Shown: positions 18,912 to 27,001 of the stretch, piece by piece
How the letters are laid out: each line of letters begins with the position of its first letter
Position numbering within the stretch: position 1 is the first letter of the stretch
From: Micractinium sp. NFX-FRZ
Taxonomy: Eukaryota > Chlorophyta > Trebouxiophyceae > Chlorellales > Chlorellaceae
Length of the DNA: 27,436 nt
Direction of reading: 5' to 3'
NCBI GenBank assembly: GCA_029339195.1
Contig: JAPTJF010000625.1
Location: forward strand, 1-27,436
Made by a program: the position numbers and the translations under genes
The notes under the pieces: model-generated
Databases searched by the model: none
Seen by the model: the letters and a program-made list of their open reading frames with translations, nothing else
Told to the model about the DNA's origin: nothing

Positions 18912-21486
18912 TTAGTCAGCCCTGCAGGGCGCATGCTGGAACTTTTGCTCCCTGCGCAACCCGTGCTGCGCCAGTGCTCGTGTGGCCACACGCAGCGACC
19001 CCACCACGCCCTTCTGCCGCAAGAGCGCCAGAGGGTCTGCCGCTGGCGGCTCCGCTGCGCGCGTGGCCACTGCCGCTGCTGCTGCCGCTGCTGAGTCAGC
19101 ATCTCCCTCCCCCTCCTCCGCGTGTAGCTCCATCTGCACCCCAACAAAGTACTGCACCTTGCCGCCTGCAGGGGGGAAGGAAACGTGGTGTGAGGAGGGG
19201 AGGCTGTGAGGACAAGTTTCTAGTCAGCTGCATCTGCACCCCGCGAGCATTGCACCCTGCCGCTTGCAGCGGGTGAGGCGGGGGTTAGCAGAGGTACGTG
19301 AGGAGGTCAAGGTGAGCAGGTGAGGAAAGAGCAGACAGGACCAGCTGCACCCACGCGCCGGAGATTCCGAAGTTGCTGCCTAGAAGAAGTGCACAGATGA
19401 CTTGGAGGGGGAAGGCGGGCCGCAACAGAGGAGCGGGACGGATGGCAGGCGGCCGGGGGAGGCAACGCGGTCACTCCCGCGTACCAGCCCTGTAAGACTG
19501 CCCAGCCCTAGCTACCTCTGCCGCCCCACGCTCACCCGCGTCGCGCAACGGTGAGATGTGCAAGCTGTTCCAGAAGGGCTGCCCAGCCTTCTTGTAGTTG
19601 AGCAGGGTAACGGTGACGGGGCGCGGCGGGTCGGCAGACAGCGCCTGCCGCATCTGCTCTACCGCCTGGGGGCAGGTGCCGGGGCCTTGCAGGAACCTGC
19701 TTGCTTGCAGATGGGGATGTGTGCGAGTTCTAAGAGTGAGGGTTTTGCAGGGACCGCCTCCGCAGCTGGGGGCAGGCGTGGGGCCCTTGGAAAAACCCAC
19801 ATGGTGTTTGCACTTCCGTGCGTGGGAATAGGTGGGCTGATGGTGGGGAACGCGCGCAGGGGGTGGTGGTGGCGGCGATGCAGGGGGCAGCTGGTAGGGC
19901 AGGGGAGTTTGGGCGGGCTGCTTGGCAGCAGGCATGCAAAGCGGGCAGGCAGCGGGCAAACTACACCCCACCACCTCCCTTTGGTGCGCCGCCACCCTGC
20001 CCACCTGCAGTTGCGCCCCACCACCTCGCTGCAGGGGTAGCCGCACATCGACAGGAAGGCGGGGGAGGCGTAGACGATGGGGCAGTCGGGCTGCGTGGGG
20101 TCGGACAGCACAAAGCACTCTTGCACCTTGCTCAGCGCTCCTAGCAGCGAGCTGGGGACGCACTCTAGGACTGCACACTTGCGGGTGCAGTCTGCTGCTG
20201 CCAGCTCGGCCTCATGCGCCTCCACACGCGCCGCGATGCGTGCAGCCGCCTCCTGCCCAGCAGCAGCGGCAGCCTCCAGAGGGGCGCCGGACCCCGCCTC
20301 CACAAGACGTGTCACGTCTGCTTGCAGGCCTGCGCCGGGAGGCAGAGAAGAGGGGAGAAAAACGTAAAAGTGGGGAGGTTGAGCCAGGCACGGGTGTGGT
20401 GTGTGGCGCATCCCCACGCCTCCACCGCGGCTGCCTGCAAGCTTTTCGGTCGGAAAGGATAGGGGTGGGCGGTGCTGGGTGGCTGCACGTCTTCTTGCCG
20501 ACACCTCAACCTCGTGTCCTCACATTTCTCTGCTTCTTGGCTGCGCCTGCACCCCATCTGTCCCTTTCACCCAGCACAAGAAACGCCCCACCCCACCCCA
20601 CCCCAAGGCGCCACACTCCCCGCTGTTTCCCTCCCTCTCCCCACCCTCCCTCTAGCTCACCTACAACATAGTCCACGGCCGCTCCGCCGGGCTGCCGCAC
20701 CGGCTGCAGGCGCAGGTAGTTCCAGAAGGGAGAGCGGTCCTTGCGGTAGTTCAGCAGGCAGACGCTGCACGCAACAAAGGCATGTGGACAAGGGAAGAAG
20801 GGTGAGGGGAGAGGCAGAGAGAGGTGAGGTGGAGGCAAAGATAACTGCAAAGAGGGCGGCCCCTGCCCACACCTGCACGGCCGCTCCTCCCGTATTGCAT
20901 CCCGGATCTCCATAACTGAATGATGTGACGTGGCCGGGCCTGCAGCGAGGAAACCAAGGTCACACGGTGTATACCGCAGTGCAGGCATTGACGATAGTGG
21001 CACGGCTCTGGCATGTGAGCGGGCAGGCAGCACACTGTGCTGCAGGAGCGTGAGGCAGGCGGCCAGGGCGGTGGCTCCGGCGGGAGTGCACGCACCACGC
21101 ATGCCTTGCACGCCCCCCCACGCATGCCTGCTGCCTACAACGCCCTCTTTCACAAAGCGCACGACAGGACATGCAGTGCCCGGCCTCAAAGACCCACCTT
21201 GCAGGAAGCGGCAGTTGCGTCCCAGCACCTCTGCTGGACTGTACCCTGTGGAGGTGAAGAAGCCGGGGCTGGCGAACACGATCGGCATGTCGGCTGCACG
21301 CGCGGATGCAATGACAAACGAGAACTGCAGGTCCTCCAGCACGTCAGCAAACGCGGTGGAGACCTCCGCCAGGGCGGCGGCAGCAGGCGCCGGTGCCGGC
21401 GCCGCGGGGCACAGCAGCGCTGCAGGCGGCAGGCCCGCTGCTGGGCGTCCGGTGCCACTCGCTGGCGAAGCGGGCGGGCGGGTCAT
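18912..21486 (-). CDS. tandem LOV-domain blue-light receptor without kinase, 6 exons
   Basis: Two LOV domains, flavin-binding PAS photosensors that form a cysteinyl-FMN adduct in blue light. Exons: 21486-21198, 20939-20873, 20764-20661, 20329-20005, 19696-19536, 19165-18912; 1200 nt in phase, 399 aa. LOV1 (about 50-155) has MPIVFASPGFFTSTGY, the reactive motif GRNCRFLQ (C92) and LLNYRKDRSPFWNYL. LOV2 (about 215-325) has CPIVYASPAFLSMCGY, GRNCRFLQ (C261), LLNYKKAGQPFWNSL and YFVGVQ. An Ala-rich, probably helical linker (about 165-205) joins them. After LOV2 come an acidic/Ala-rich stretch and a short tail ending APCRAD. No kinase, histidine kinase or DNA-binding domain follows, so it is not a phototropin; LOV2 and its flanks resemble plant PAS/LOV (PLP) proteins. 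The start is the ATG at 21486, the only in-frame ATG before LOV1; the frame stays open upstream to about 21627 but has no ATG there. Cytosolic or nuclear location is likely since no presequence is seen. Confidence 0.9.
19225..19278 (-). repeat. echo of LOV exon 6 start and acceptor
   Basis: Copy of 19123-19180 in intron 5, with CATCTGCACCCC identical and GCACCCTGCCGCTTGCAG against GCACCTTGCCGCCTGCAG. Confidence 0.8.
19757..19797 (-). repeat. echo of LOV exon 5 start
   Basis: Copy of 19660-19701 in intron 4, sharing CTGGGGGCAGG and GGGGCC blocks. The source encodes the conserved start of LOV2 after the reactive cysteine. Confidence 0.7.
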
Positions 21487-21763
21487 GTGTGCATACAAGG
21501 GAGTGCAGCAGCGGCTGAGTCGAGGGGGTGACAACTTGCGGGGCAAGCGAGGGGCGCTGTCAGGCCGCTCGATAGACTTGCGGTGCAATCTGGCAGTGTC
21601 GAGAGTTGCAACAGGGGCACAACACACTTGCGGCTGCCAAAAGCCAATCCAGCTTGGCGCCAGCTTTGCGTTTCCAGAGCTCTACTACGGGCCAAGCCGA
21701 TCGTTTACTCGTCTCGTTGCAGTGCCTGCTCTCCCCACTTTCAACGGACCGCAAGCCCTCCAT
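21487..21763. promoter_or_regulatory. divergent promoter between LOV receptor and hydroxypyruvate reductase genes
   Basis: The two start codons are 277 bases apart and point away from each other. The octamer ACTTGCGG occurs three times on the plus strand, at 21534-21541, 21576-21583 and 21626-21633. No TATA box is evident. Shared control of the two genes is inferred from the spacing. Confidence 0.7.
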
Positions 21764-24700
21764 ATGGCGTTTGCGGCCCGCGCAGCTCGGGCTCTCGCTC
21801 TCGGTGTGCGCAGCATGTCGACCAGCACCGTCAACAGCATCCCCGTCCAGGTGGGCTGCCGATCCGCGGCTTGCAAGCGCCGGCGCGCACAGCGATCGGT
21901 CGGAAAGCTTGGCAGCCGCCGCCATCGGCTCTTGGCGCCGCAGCCCACGCTGCATTCGCCCTCCTTGGTGCAGGTGCACAACCCCTCCGGCGCGCTGCGC
22001 GTGGTGGTGACAAAGGCGCTGCCTGGGGACCGCTGGCTGAAGGTGCTCACCGCGGCGGGCTGCCGGGTGGAGGTGTCTACTGACCCCGACACCATCCTCT
22101 CTAATGACAAAATCAAGAAGCTGATCGGAAACAAGTGCGATGGCGTGATTGGCCAGCTAACCGAGGTGCGGGGCAGGGCAGCAATTGCTGCGGACTGCGC
22201 TCCGCTGGCATCAGGAAACGGGCAGACAGCGCGCCGAGGGAGCTGGGGTGGACTTGTTGTCATCAGCAAACGCAGGTGCACTCTTGTGCATGGATGCAGG
22301 CAGGTCAATGTTGCGGTCAGCCGATGCATTTCTGTTCCTGACAGCAATGCAGTGCCTGGCAGCAATGCAGCCCTTCTGTTGCAGTGCCAGACGCCAGCGG
22401 CGCTTTCCTGTGCCTGCGCATGTTGGTCGTAAACACCCCTTGCTGGGCAGCGTGGCGTGCTTCTTTGCTCTCATCTATCAAACACACAAGTGCACAACCA
22501 GAGCGGCAAGCTGTATGGTGCTCTAAGGGCCACAGCTGCACATTCCCGCCCTGAGTAGTCACTCACCCTGCCCCACCCTTGCTTGTCACATTATCGCACG
22601 TTGGCTGCCGCACTTTCCTCACCCCTTGCTGCAAGGTGTCTGTATGTCACTCAATGTATGTTCCCTGCAGGATTGGAGCACCGAGTTGTTTGGCGCTCTG
22701 AAGGCGGCGGGCGGCCGTGCGTACAGCAACTATGCTGTGGGGTACAACAACGTGGTGGTGCCAGAGGCCACAAAAGTGGGCATCCCCGTGGGAAACACGC
22801 CCGGTGGGTTGGAACCCCACCTTACTGTCCATCAGCTGCATAAAGAGCGACATCGTGGGCACAGCAACGCGGGGTCTTGAGGTTTGTTGTAGTCTTGAGC
22901 TGCTCGGCCTTGCATGTAATTCCCCCTGCAGGCGTGCTGACGGAGACGACTGCTGAGCTGGCGCTGGCGCTGACGTTTGCGGCTGCACGGCGTGTGGTAG
23001 AGGGGGACAGCTTCATGCGTGGGGGGCACTACAAGGGCTGGCTGCCCACCCTGTTTGTTGGCAACCTGCTACAGGCAAGTATCCAGGGCGATGTGTATGT
23101 TATATGTACGGGTGTGTAGGGGGACAGCTTGCAAGAGTGGGGCACTAGAAGGGCTAGCTTCCCACCCGCTCCGAGCGCAACTTGCTGCAGGCACGTGTTG
23201 CTGGTGGGTTGGCACATGGCATGAACTTGATGCATAATGGATGGGTTGTGGGATGGGAGGAGCGTGCAATGGATGTGTGCAAGGGTGGGCTGGGGGGAGC
23301 GTGGTAGGGCAGAGCGGGTCGGTGCACATGCGTTGCAACCAGCCTGCTTCGAAGGCCAGCCTGTGGCAGAGAGCGGCTTCAACAGGCGCTGGCGACATCA
23401 GCTAGACGATGCCAGCGCTGCCTGCATTGCCTGCATGCATACCTGCACGCCTCCCTGCCCTGTGCCCACTGCTTCCGCACCCTTTCAGACCCCCTGTTCT
23501 CGCAGCCCCTGCTCCAAGCCTTTGCCGGAACCCTGTGCACCACTCTCACTTTCGTCACTCCCTCGATTTTACCTGTCCTCGTCATCTCCTCTGTTTTCTG
23601 TCTTGCAGAACAAGACGGTGGGCATTGTGGGTGCAGGGCGCATCGGCACGGCGTATGCGCGCATGATGGTGGAGGGCCACAAGTGCGACCTGATCTATTA
23701 TGACCCCTACCCCAACACATTCCTGGAGGAGTATGTGAGGTGAGAAGCCGGTCCCCCGTCCCTCCTTGTTGCTTGCTCCCCCTCCAGTACCTTTCACCCT
23801 CTCCTCTCCACGTTCCCTGCTTCGTCCCTTACAAACTCGTGTTTGCCTGTGTTTGCCTTATGGGGCTGTTCTTCTCCTCATAGGCAATCCCAGGCCTGCC
23901 TAATCGAAGCACCAAATGTTATTATCGTGTGTGTTTGCTGGCGTGCAGGGACTACAGCAAGCTGCTGGAGAGCAAGGGGGAGCGGCCGCTGAGCGTGCGG
24001 CGGTGCGAGACGGTTGAGGAGGTGCTGCGCGAGGCAGATGTGAGTGCTACAGGGAGTCCTGTTTAAAGCAGTACTTTAGGGTCAAGGCTGGAGGAGGGCT
24101 GCGGGAGGCAGACTGAAGATGAATTGAGTCGACTGCACCTTTAATCTGCAAGTGATTGGCCTTCATCACAGCCTGGACGCCGCCACGTGGCACCAGGTTT
24201 CCGCTGCTCCTTTGCCCGGCACCCCTGCGCCTCTCCTCCCTGCCTTCACTGGTTCACTCGCAAGTGGTTGGCCTATATTGCATGTTTTCTGGACGAGGGC
24301 GGCTCGGCACCCTTTCAACGTTTTCTCTCTCCCTGCTGTGGCCGCTGCTTGATTTGTGCAGGTGCTTGATTTGCACTGCAGTTTCTGTGTGCATGCCGCA
24401 CGTGACTTCCTCCTTCCCCTCGCCCACCTATCTATTTATGACATGTGTTTACAGGTGGTCAGCCTGCACTGCAACCTGGACGACAACACGCGCCACCTGA
24501 TCAACACGGAGCGGCTTGGCATGATGAAGCCCGACGCTGTGCTGGTCAACGCTGCCCGGGGACCCGTGATTGAGGAGGCTGCACTGGTGGCGCACCTCAA
24601 GGCAAACCCCAACTTCCGTGCAGGTGCGGTCGGGGCGGTGTCATGTTGTTGGGTTTTGTTGTTCCTACCTTTCCAGCGGATGGGGCCACACTGCTCACCC

Positions 24701-25726
24701 GAGGTTGGTAATCATGCTGGATGGTCGTGTTGAGAGTTGGGCAAATGTAGGGCAGGGGCGCAGCCGACCGGAGCGGGCAGCGGGCCTGAAGGTGGGTGAC
24801 ATGAGGGAACTTGAGGTGGGTGGTGTACGGCCAAGCGAGTGCAGGCAGGCAACAGTTGAAGCCCGCCAAAATCGAGCAGGGGCAAAGGCAGGCCTTAGGG
24901 ATCCAACAGTTCCATGTGGAACGGCCCTCGCTCACGGAAAAACATCAATTTAAGAATATCAGTCCCGCTTACCCCAACATTGTTCTGTGCCTCCTGTCAA
25001 TTCCTTCTTTATACCTTTTGATGGCCGCAGCTCCACAGGATGACCTAGCCATGGCCCCCTGGTTGCCCTACTGCCTTAGCACAAGGTGTCACATTTTGCT
25101 TGAAGAATTTGTGTAGGTTGCTGTGCAAGCTCATATGTACCTTGCCCCTACGACACCTTCGTGTTCCATTCCTACCTACAGGCCTGGACGTGTTTGAGGA
25201 TGAGCCAGCCATGGCCCCCGGCCTGGCCGACTGCCCTAACGCCGTCATCGTGCCACACATTGCATCGGCCACTCTGTGGACGCGCGCCGGCATGGTGCGT
25301 CATTGTGTTTGCTTGTACATGGTGTGGTTATCGATGGTTTGGGGCACCATGTAAAAATTGCACGCGCAGCGCTGCAGGCCGCCTTCTCCCCCTTCTGCTT
25401 GCCCCGTATCCCCTTGCAGGCCAATTTGGTGGCTGCAATGCAGTGACGGCGCCGCTGCAGGCCCACCCACCAGTGCACTGCGTCCTTCTCCCGACTCCAT
25501 CCAATTGGTTCTCTGCCTCCCAGTTTCACCTCCGTTGCCCCCCGCTGCCCACCCCATCCATGTGCAGGCCACTCTGGCAGCCTGCAATGTGGCGGCCACG
25601 CTGCAGGGCTACCCCGCGTGGAACCGCCCGGACGTGCTGCCTTTTGTGGACGGCGAGTTCAGCGCTATCCCTAAGGCAGCACCCAGCATTGTCAATGCAA
25701 AGGAGCTGGGTCTTACCATGGCCTGA
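21764..25726 (+). CDS. HPR1: hydroxypyruvate reductase (NADH-dependent glycerate dehydrogenase), 9 exons
   Basis: D-2-hydroxyacid dehydrogenase that reduces hydroxypyruvate to D-glycerate, the last reductive step of photorespiration. Exons: 21764-21850, 21974-22165, 22671-22803, 22932-23074, 23609-23739, 23949-24039, 24455-24623, 25182-25294, 25568-25726; 1218 nt in phase, 405 aa (plant HPR1 is about 386). The N-terminus MAFAARAARALALGVRSMS fits a mitochondrial presequence. The Rossmann motif VGIVGAGRIG has GxGxxG at 193-198, and the following aspartate in IYYDPY (D217) favours NADH. The catalytic set is present: R294 (NAARGP), E323 (FEDEP), H341 (PHIASAT). The HYKGWLPTLFVG segment is typical of plant/algal HPR1. 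The C-terminus LGLTMA is not a PTS1. Intron 4 has a GC donor (GCAAGT at 23075). It uses the product of the aminotransferase encoded upstream and is divergent from the LOV gene. Confidence 0.94.
23108..23196 (+). repeat. echo of hydroxypyruvate reductase exon 4 end and donor
   Basis: Copy of 22990-23078 in intron 4. It shares AGGGGGACAGCTT, GGGGCACTA and GAAGGGCTAGC-like blocks, ending CTGCAGGCACGT against CTACAGGCAAGT, so the GC donor was copied too. Confidence 0.85.
24148..24410 (+). repeat. array of three echoes of hydroxypyruvate reductase exon 7 start and acceptor
   Basis: The source is 24453-24507. Echoes at 24148-24201, 24261-24320 and 24356-24410 step by about 113, 96 and 96 bases up to the real exon. 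Each begins with a CAAGTG or CAGGTG acceptor-like motif; the nearest has GTGCAGGTGCTTGATTTGCA. Confidence 0.8.
25028..25110 (+). repeat. echo of hydroxypyruvate reductase exon 8 start
   Basis: Copy of 25178-25262 in intron 7. It shares AGCCATGGCCCCC-type sequence (CTAGCCATGGCCCCCTGG in the copy) and GACTGCCCTAAC against TACTGCCTTAGC. Confidence 0.8.
25422..25478 (+). repeat. echo of hydroxypyruvate reductase exon 9 start and acceptor
   Basis: Copy of 25557-25612 in intron 8: GCAGGCCAATTTGGTGGCTG against GCAGGCCACTCTGGCAGCCT, and GCCGCTGCAGG against CACGCTGCAGG. Confidence 0.8.
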
Positions 25727-26179
25727 GCTGGCCCGGGGCCACTCTCTCAGCACCTGCCCATTCTTGGAGCTGGCCTGGCCACGGCGTGAGGTGCACTGCC
25801 CAAGCATCTGGCCCAAGCCGCAGGCTGGGCATGGCGCGCTTGCTGGGCAGGCACTGTGCACTTGATGGGCACAAGGCTTGCAGTGCAGCAGCGGGCATGC
25901 GGGCAGTGCTCACCAGGCGCTCATCCCCAGCGAGACTACCCCTGTCTGCCGGCTGTGCGTGCGTGGCTGCAACCAGTGGCCTTAGGGCAGCCATGCGCCC
26001 GCCTCAGTGCCTAACAATGTCCATTCTGCAAGCTTTTCTTTGCTTCTCGCAGTGCCTCTCTAACTCCCCCACCGTTTCATGTTCAACTCTCTGCTGTCAG
26101 ATAACCTCGACGCACTGCCATCCCTCGTTTTGGGCCGCGATTTTCCTGCACTCCCCGAGCCCTACTTGGTGCCACGCCC

Positions 26180-26194
26180 TGTAAGAAACTGTAA
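26180..26194 (+). terminator. double TGTAA polyadenylation signal, hydroxypyruvate reductase gene
   Basis: Two TGTAAGAA copies ten bases apart (TGTAA at 26180 and 26190) are the first such motifs after the stop at 25726. The intervening 450 bases show no coding signal and are best read as 3' UTR. Confidence 0.6.
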
Positions 26195-26219
26195 GAATAT
26201 GTTGATATATTCCATGAGG

Positions 26220-26878
26220 CTGCCTGCTCATCAGTAGGTGGACAAATCACATAACAGCTTGCCGCCTCACCATCGGCCCCAGCTCCGTGCCTGGCGCCAG
26301 CGCCAGCAACGCCCGCGCCGCCTTCAAAGGTGAGGCTTTGGGGAGCTCTTCGGGGTCGCGGGGCGTGGCTCAGCCCTCGCACTCGCTCATACGCCTCCCT
26401 TGGCTCCGCCGGCAGGGACGCCTGCTGGCCGCTGCCGCCCAAGCACCGCCGCTAGCAACTGCGCACTGCCCCGCTCTCCTGCAGTGCGCACGGTGGCGGC
26501 CCGCATCTCGACCTCCTCAACGTCCAGCTGCGGCCCGCATCTCGACCTCCTCAACGTCCAGCTCGCCCGCTGCGCTGCGCCCCGCCTTTGGCGGCCCGCT
26601 CAAGCTGGGTGAGTGGGGAGGGGCGTCGGGTGCAACACGCGCAACCAACCGCCGGTGGACTCGGTGGCTTTGCTCCAGCTTGTTGGCCCTGTTGCCGCCC
26701 CGCTGCCGCCCGCCTGCACCCGCTCACGCCACCCCCCACTGCGTCATCCCCACGCAGGCACCAGCCCCGGAGGAGTGCGCTGCGTGGTGGTGCTGTCTGC
26801 GGCGAGCATGTGGGCGGTGGTGTGCGCGCACCCGCTCGTGTGCTTCACGCTGCTGGCCTGCTGCGGCGCTATGTGATA
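26220..26878 (+). pseudogene. exon-like fragments of an unrecognised, possibly organelle-targeted protein
   Basis: Three pieces join in phase. The first ends SNARAAFK at a donor after 26330 (AAAG|GTGAGG). The second, after CTGCAG at 26481-26484, reads VRTVAARISTSSTSS and, beyond a tandem duplication, SPAALRPAFGGPLKLG up to a donor at about 26608. The third, after CACGCAG near 26758, reads TSPGGVRCVVVLSAASMWAV and a hydrophobic, Cys-rich, possibly membrane segment before TGA near 26876. The Ser/Arg/Ala-rich first part resembles a transit peptide. No ATG was found upstream in the right frame: a stop lies just before 26220. A 34-bp duplication breaks exon 2 unless an alternative acceptor is used. 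It is therefore either a broken copy or a gene with an unseen first exon. Family unknown. Confidence 0.35.
26496..26563 (+). repeat. perfect 34-bp tandem duplication (2 copies)
   Basis: Copies at 26496-26529 and 26530-26563 are identical, beginning GCGGCCCGCATCTCG and ending CGTCCAGCT. Because 34 is not a multiple of 3, the second copy shifts the reading frame. The CAG inside copy 1 (26525-26527) lies just before copy 2 and could serve as an acceptor that restores the frame. Confidence 0.9.
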
Positions 26879-27001
26879 GAGTCTCGCAGCTGAGTCTCCT
26901 TGGCCATGAAGAAGTTGATGGCGCCGATCACGATCACGATCGGCGCCATCAAGATCTTCATGGACATCATGGCCAAGGAGACTCAGCTGCGAGACTCTAT
27001 C
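26875..27001. repeat. long near-perfect inverted repeat (hairpin)
   Basis: Outer arms 26875-26908 and 26968-27001 are perfect reverse complements over 34 bases. Inner arms 26905-26929 and 26938-26962 match at 23 of 25. The loop is 8 bases (26930-26937), with a few extra bases on the right side between inner and outer arms. The right arm is in the reading direction of the repeat protein that follows; the left arm is an inverted copy of the same coding segment. Confidence 0.9.

Noticed and set aside
18912..21486. Phototropin
   Set aside because: Two LOV domains are present, but the reading frame ends about 75 residues after LOV2 with no Ser/Thr kinase, and no kinase motifs are visible downstream before 18300.
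20506..21627. 373-codon minus-strand open frame read as one exon
   Set aside because: Only its first part, from the ATG at 21486 to 21198, is LOV exon 1, and parts near 20939-20661 belong to exons 2 and 3. The 21627 start is GTG, and the frame crosses introns with clear splice sites.
20930..22432. 500-codon plus-strand open frame spanning the LOV gene, its promoter and hydroxypyruvate reductase
   Set aside because: It runs antisense to LOV exon 1, then through the promoter, a coding exon and introns. The sequence is mostly GC-driven Ala/Arg/Pro noise apart from the part overlapping hydroxypyruvate reductase exon 2.
26875..27001. Terminal inverted repeats of a transposon
   Set aside because: The arms are only 59-60 bases apart at the outer arms, enclose no transposase, and the right arm is part of a coding repeat. 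An inverted local duplication explains it better.
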